Shown here one piece after another: positions 62,201 through 64,000 of a DNA stretch of 64,000 nucleotides. The notes beneath the pieces were generated by a model that saw only the letters and a program-made list of their open reading frames with translations, was not told where the DNA came from and did no database searches. Position numbers and translations under genes: made by a program. Source of the stretch: Litomosoides sigmodontis (taxonomy: Eukaryota; Nematoda; Chromadorea; Rhabditida; Onchocercidae); contig OY718803.1 in the NCBI GenBank assembly GCA_963070105.1, positions 9,715,823-9,779,822 on the forward strand, written 5' to 3'. Positions within the stretch are counted from its first letter, which is position 1; every line of letters starts with the position of its first letter.

Positions 62201-62646
62201 TACCAATGAAACTCCTTAGTATTTACATAAGGCAAATTGGTAATGAGAAGTTTATAATTTAACAAAATTAAAAAATCAACACTGAATTAATAATTTAATT
62301 AAGAAATAATATTGAAATTGAAGATTTGTCAAATTTGACTGAATGAAAAAATTGAGAAGTCGGGTTGAGTAAGTCAGTGATTGTGAGGATAAATTTAATG
62401 AACAAACCTGATCTGATTGTTTGATAAGTCGAGATTGTGAAGTTTGAATAAGCGTCCTAATGCGAGTGGTACTTCGATAAGCAAATTTTTACTGAGCTGT
62501 AGCACCTGAAGCTGCGGTGTTGCTTCAAATGTAGCCATATCAATCTGATAGATTGAATTGTTGAAGAGGTACAGATGGGTTAGACTTGCTAAACCGTGCA
62601 AATTGTCTTCCTCAATTTCTGCTATTCGATTGGAGCTGAGGTCGAG
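56242..62646 (-). CDS. tol-1: Toll-like receptor TOL-1, C-terminal two-thirds (5' exons outside window)
   Basis: Single-pass receptor; TOL-1 is the only canonical Toll receptor of C. elegans, used in development and pathogen avoidance. Exons in the window, in transcript order: 62408-62646, 61337-61412, 59870-60187, 59438-59719, 59125-59244, 58857-59015, 58460-58624, 58093-58266, 57581-57858, 57192-57488, 56757-56928, 56242-56511; 849 residues. Order: leucine-rich repeats (LSKNLLIEVPLALGRLFKLH), a first Cys-rich C-cap (NPLYCSCEMNWIRNNKD), the Toll-type N-cap (CPDGCHCYYDITYTTNIVRC), more repeats, a second C-cap (NLFRCDCSPRFRAQFWF), one TM (FLIITVLFAVALITTSLILL), and a TIR domain opening HFDAFISYSKKDEK with box 3 FWNLLHSALP. 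The TIR BB-loop reads LLHRDGPNYNARV, lacking the usual RDxxPG order. The tail is Ser/Tyr-rich, ending IVPSDIV. The paired cysteine cluster is the Drosophila Toll-like layout. Confidence 0.95.
60769..60791. repeat. GA microsatellite in a tol-1 intron
   Basis: A GA run in the 1.1 kb intron between the exons at 61337-61412 and 59870-60187. A CT run of about 20 bases at 60601-60620 lies in the same intron. Confidence 0.9.
60998..61011 (+). repeat. poly-G tract of 14 in a tol-1 intron
   Basis: Fourteen consecutive G, then A and five more G, followed by G/A-rich sequence. Such runs are striking in this AT-rich window, and can form G-quadruplexes. They read as C in the tol-1 pre-mRNA. Confidence 0.9.
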
Positions 62647-64000
62647 CTGAAATTAACTTCGTTTAATTTAAACTTTTTATAAATTTTATTTTGTATTATT
62701 TGTGATACGCCATGTGTGCAGAGAGAATTGATCGAAAATTGTTTTTTAATCTTATGATAATATATGTTCAATAAATTACTTAAATTTAAATCTGGGCTTC
62801 ATTTACTTGAATTCATTCATTCATAATTTTCACGCTTTGAAGTTTCAAATTTCCACAATAGTCATAAATTTAAAGTTTTCTAAAAATTTTTTTCAAAAAA
62901 TTTAAATCTTTTTTTCATATGATTTGCTCACTTTCAGGTGCGTTTTTCTTTTCTCAAAGGCTTTTTTTTTATTTTTTTTCTTTCATCTGAGAGTTTTCAT
63001 GGTTATTTTTCTCTTTAACAACTGTTCTCGGATAGTTTTTATGAATAAAAATTTCAGTTTTTCTTTCATTCAATTCATTTCATTTTATATCACACAAAAA
63101 TTTTTGACAATTATTATAGAATTTTAGATTTCGTTAGGACAAAGAAGTAAACGAACAGCGTTTTTTTTTTTTAATTCTTTCCCTTAGACGTTTATTAAAT
63201 TTGCTTTTGGTAGATGAATGAATATTAATATTCTCGAGAAGTTTCACAGTTTGATAGCTAATAGTTGGCACAAGCTCTAAATTCAAACTGTTATTAATAC
63301 AATTTAAAATTTTAAAGTATTTAGATGGTAGTAGTACTAACAGTAGTAGGAGTATAGTTGTTATAGTTTAATTAACATACAGTTTAATAATTAATGTTTA
63401 GATATAACATTTAATTGAATAATTAATACATAGATGCAGTTAGCTAAGAGAGAGAGAGAGAGAGAGAGAGAGTGAGAGAGTGAGTGAAGTGAGGATGAGT
63501 GGAAGTTTGATTAGGTCATCTGTCCCAAGAATATCTTTGGCACATGTGATGCTCGCTTAAAAATGACCTTCAATTATATTATTCATAATACAAATTCAAT
63601 AACATACATTCCTACATATCATTATTGTTTGTTATATATGAGAGAAGCGAGTTAATATTGTAATTATAGCAAAGTACTATTTCGAAATAATTAACAATTG
63701 AAAAAAAAAACGACGAAAAAAAATTAATAGAAATGAAATAAAAAATTTTTTTAAAATCAATTTATAGCAAGAAAGAATTTACATATTATTATGCTATGTA
63801 TACATATGTGTGTATGTTTTTTTTCGTTAAGATTTTATTTTAAAATTGAAAAAAAAGGATGAGATAAATCTTTCTGAAAAGTTTCATTTATACGACCCAG
63901 CAGAATTCAGTACAAAATGGGTTCTCACCGTATCGAATTATTTATTTATTGCTTTATATGAAATTTTCATGTAAACAATTCTGAGTGGATTGTAATAGAG
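62647..64000. other. tol-1 upstream intron, right edge
   Basis: Low-complexity sequence, including a GA microsatellite at 63446-63472. It lies inside the tol-1 transcription unit, since the first exon seen begins with an acceptor in mid leucine-rich repeat. No further exon is recognisable before the window ends. Confidence 0.6.

Overview
The window is nuclear DNA of a nematode, most likely a filarial/spirurid (clade III) worm. The evidence is a very AT-rich genome, many small exons with TTTCAG-type 3' splice sites, a lin-28 gene with lin-4 and let-7 seed matches in its 3' UTR, a nematode-type FMRFamide-like peptide gene (flp-22), and a TOL-1-like receptor. The species cannot be named from the sequence alone. 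There are no prokaryotic features, no CRISPR array and no intact transposon.

Layout: lin-28 (+, 5' end outside the window) faces thoc-3 (-, 2.3-4.5 kb). A small Ctr copper-transporter gene (+, 6.1-7.0 kb) and a TLCD1/2-like fld-1 gene (+, 9.1-11.5 kb) follow. cox-5B (-, 13.5-14.8 kb) and nicalin/nra-2 (+, 16.1-20.2 kb) share a divergent promoter region. A long LOTUS-Tudor germ-granule-type gene (-, 21.1-27.6 kb, 18 exons in my model) is next. A roughly 13 kb low-complexity tract (27.6-40.3 kb) looks empty but holds a two-exon flp-22 precursor (-, 29.2-30.1 kb). It also carries a 71-bp tandem array and a pure ATT array of about 530 bp.

An ABHD4/5-family lipase gene (-, 40.3-43.1 kb), eif-3.J (+, 46.7-48.6 kb), an LSD1/KDM1-family gene that loses the second half of its amine-oxidase domain (+, 49.7-55.1 kb), and the 3' two-thirds of tol-1 (-, 56.2-62.6 kb, 5' end outside) complete the window.

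Functionally these are mostly unrelated housekeeping and developmental genes: mRNA export, translation initiation, respiratory chain, ER protein assembly, membrane fluidity, copper uptake, lipid metabolism, heterochrony, germ granules, chromatin, neuropeptide and Toll signalling. No operon or gene cluster with a joint function is evident. The points most worth attention are the hidden flp-22 gene, the let-7/lin-4 site cluster behind lin-28, the truncated LSD1-like gene, two GC-AG introns, and a splice-phase break in the ABHD gene. Gene models were built by hand from splice sites, reading phase and remembered family motifs; no alignment or database search was run.
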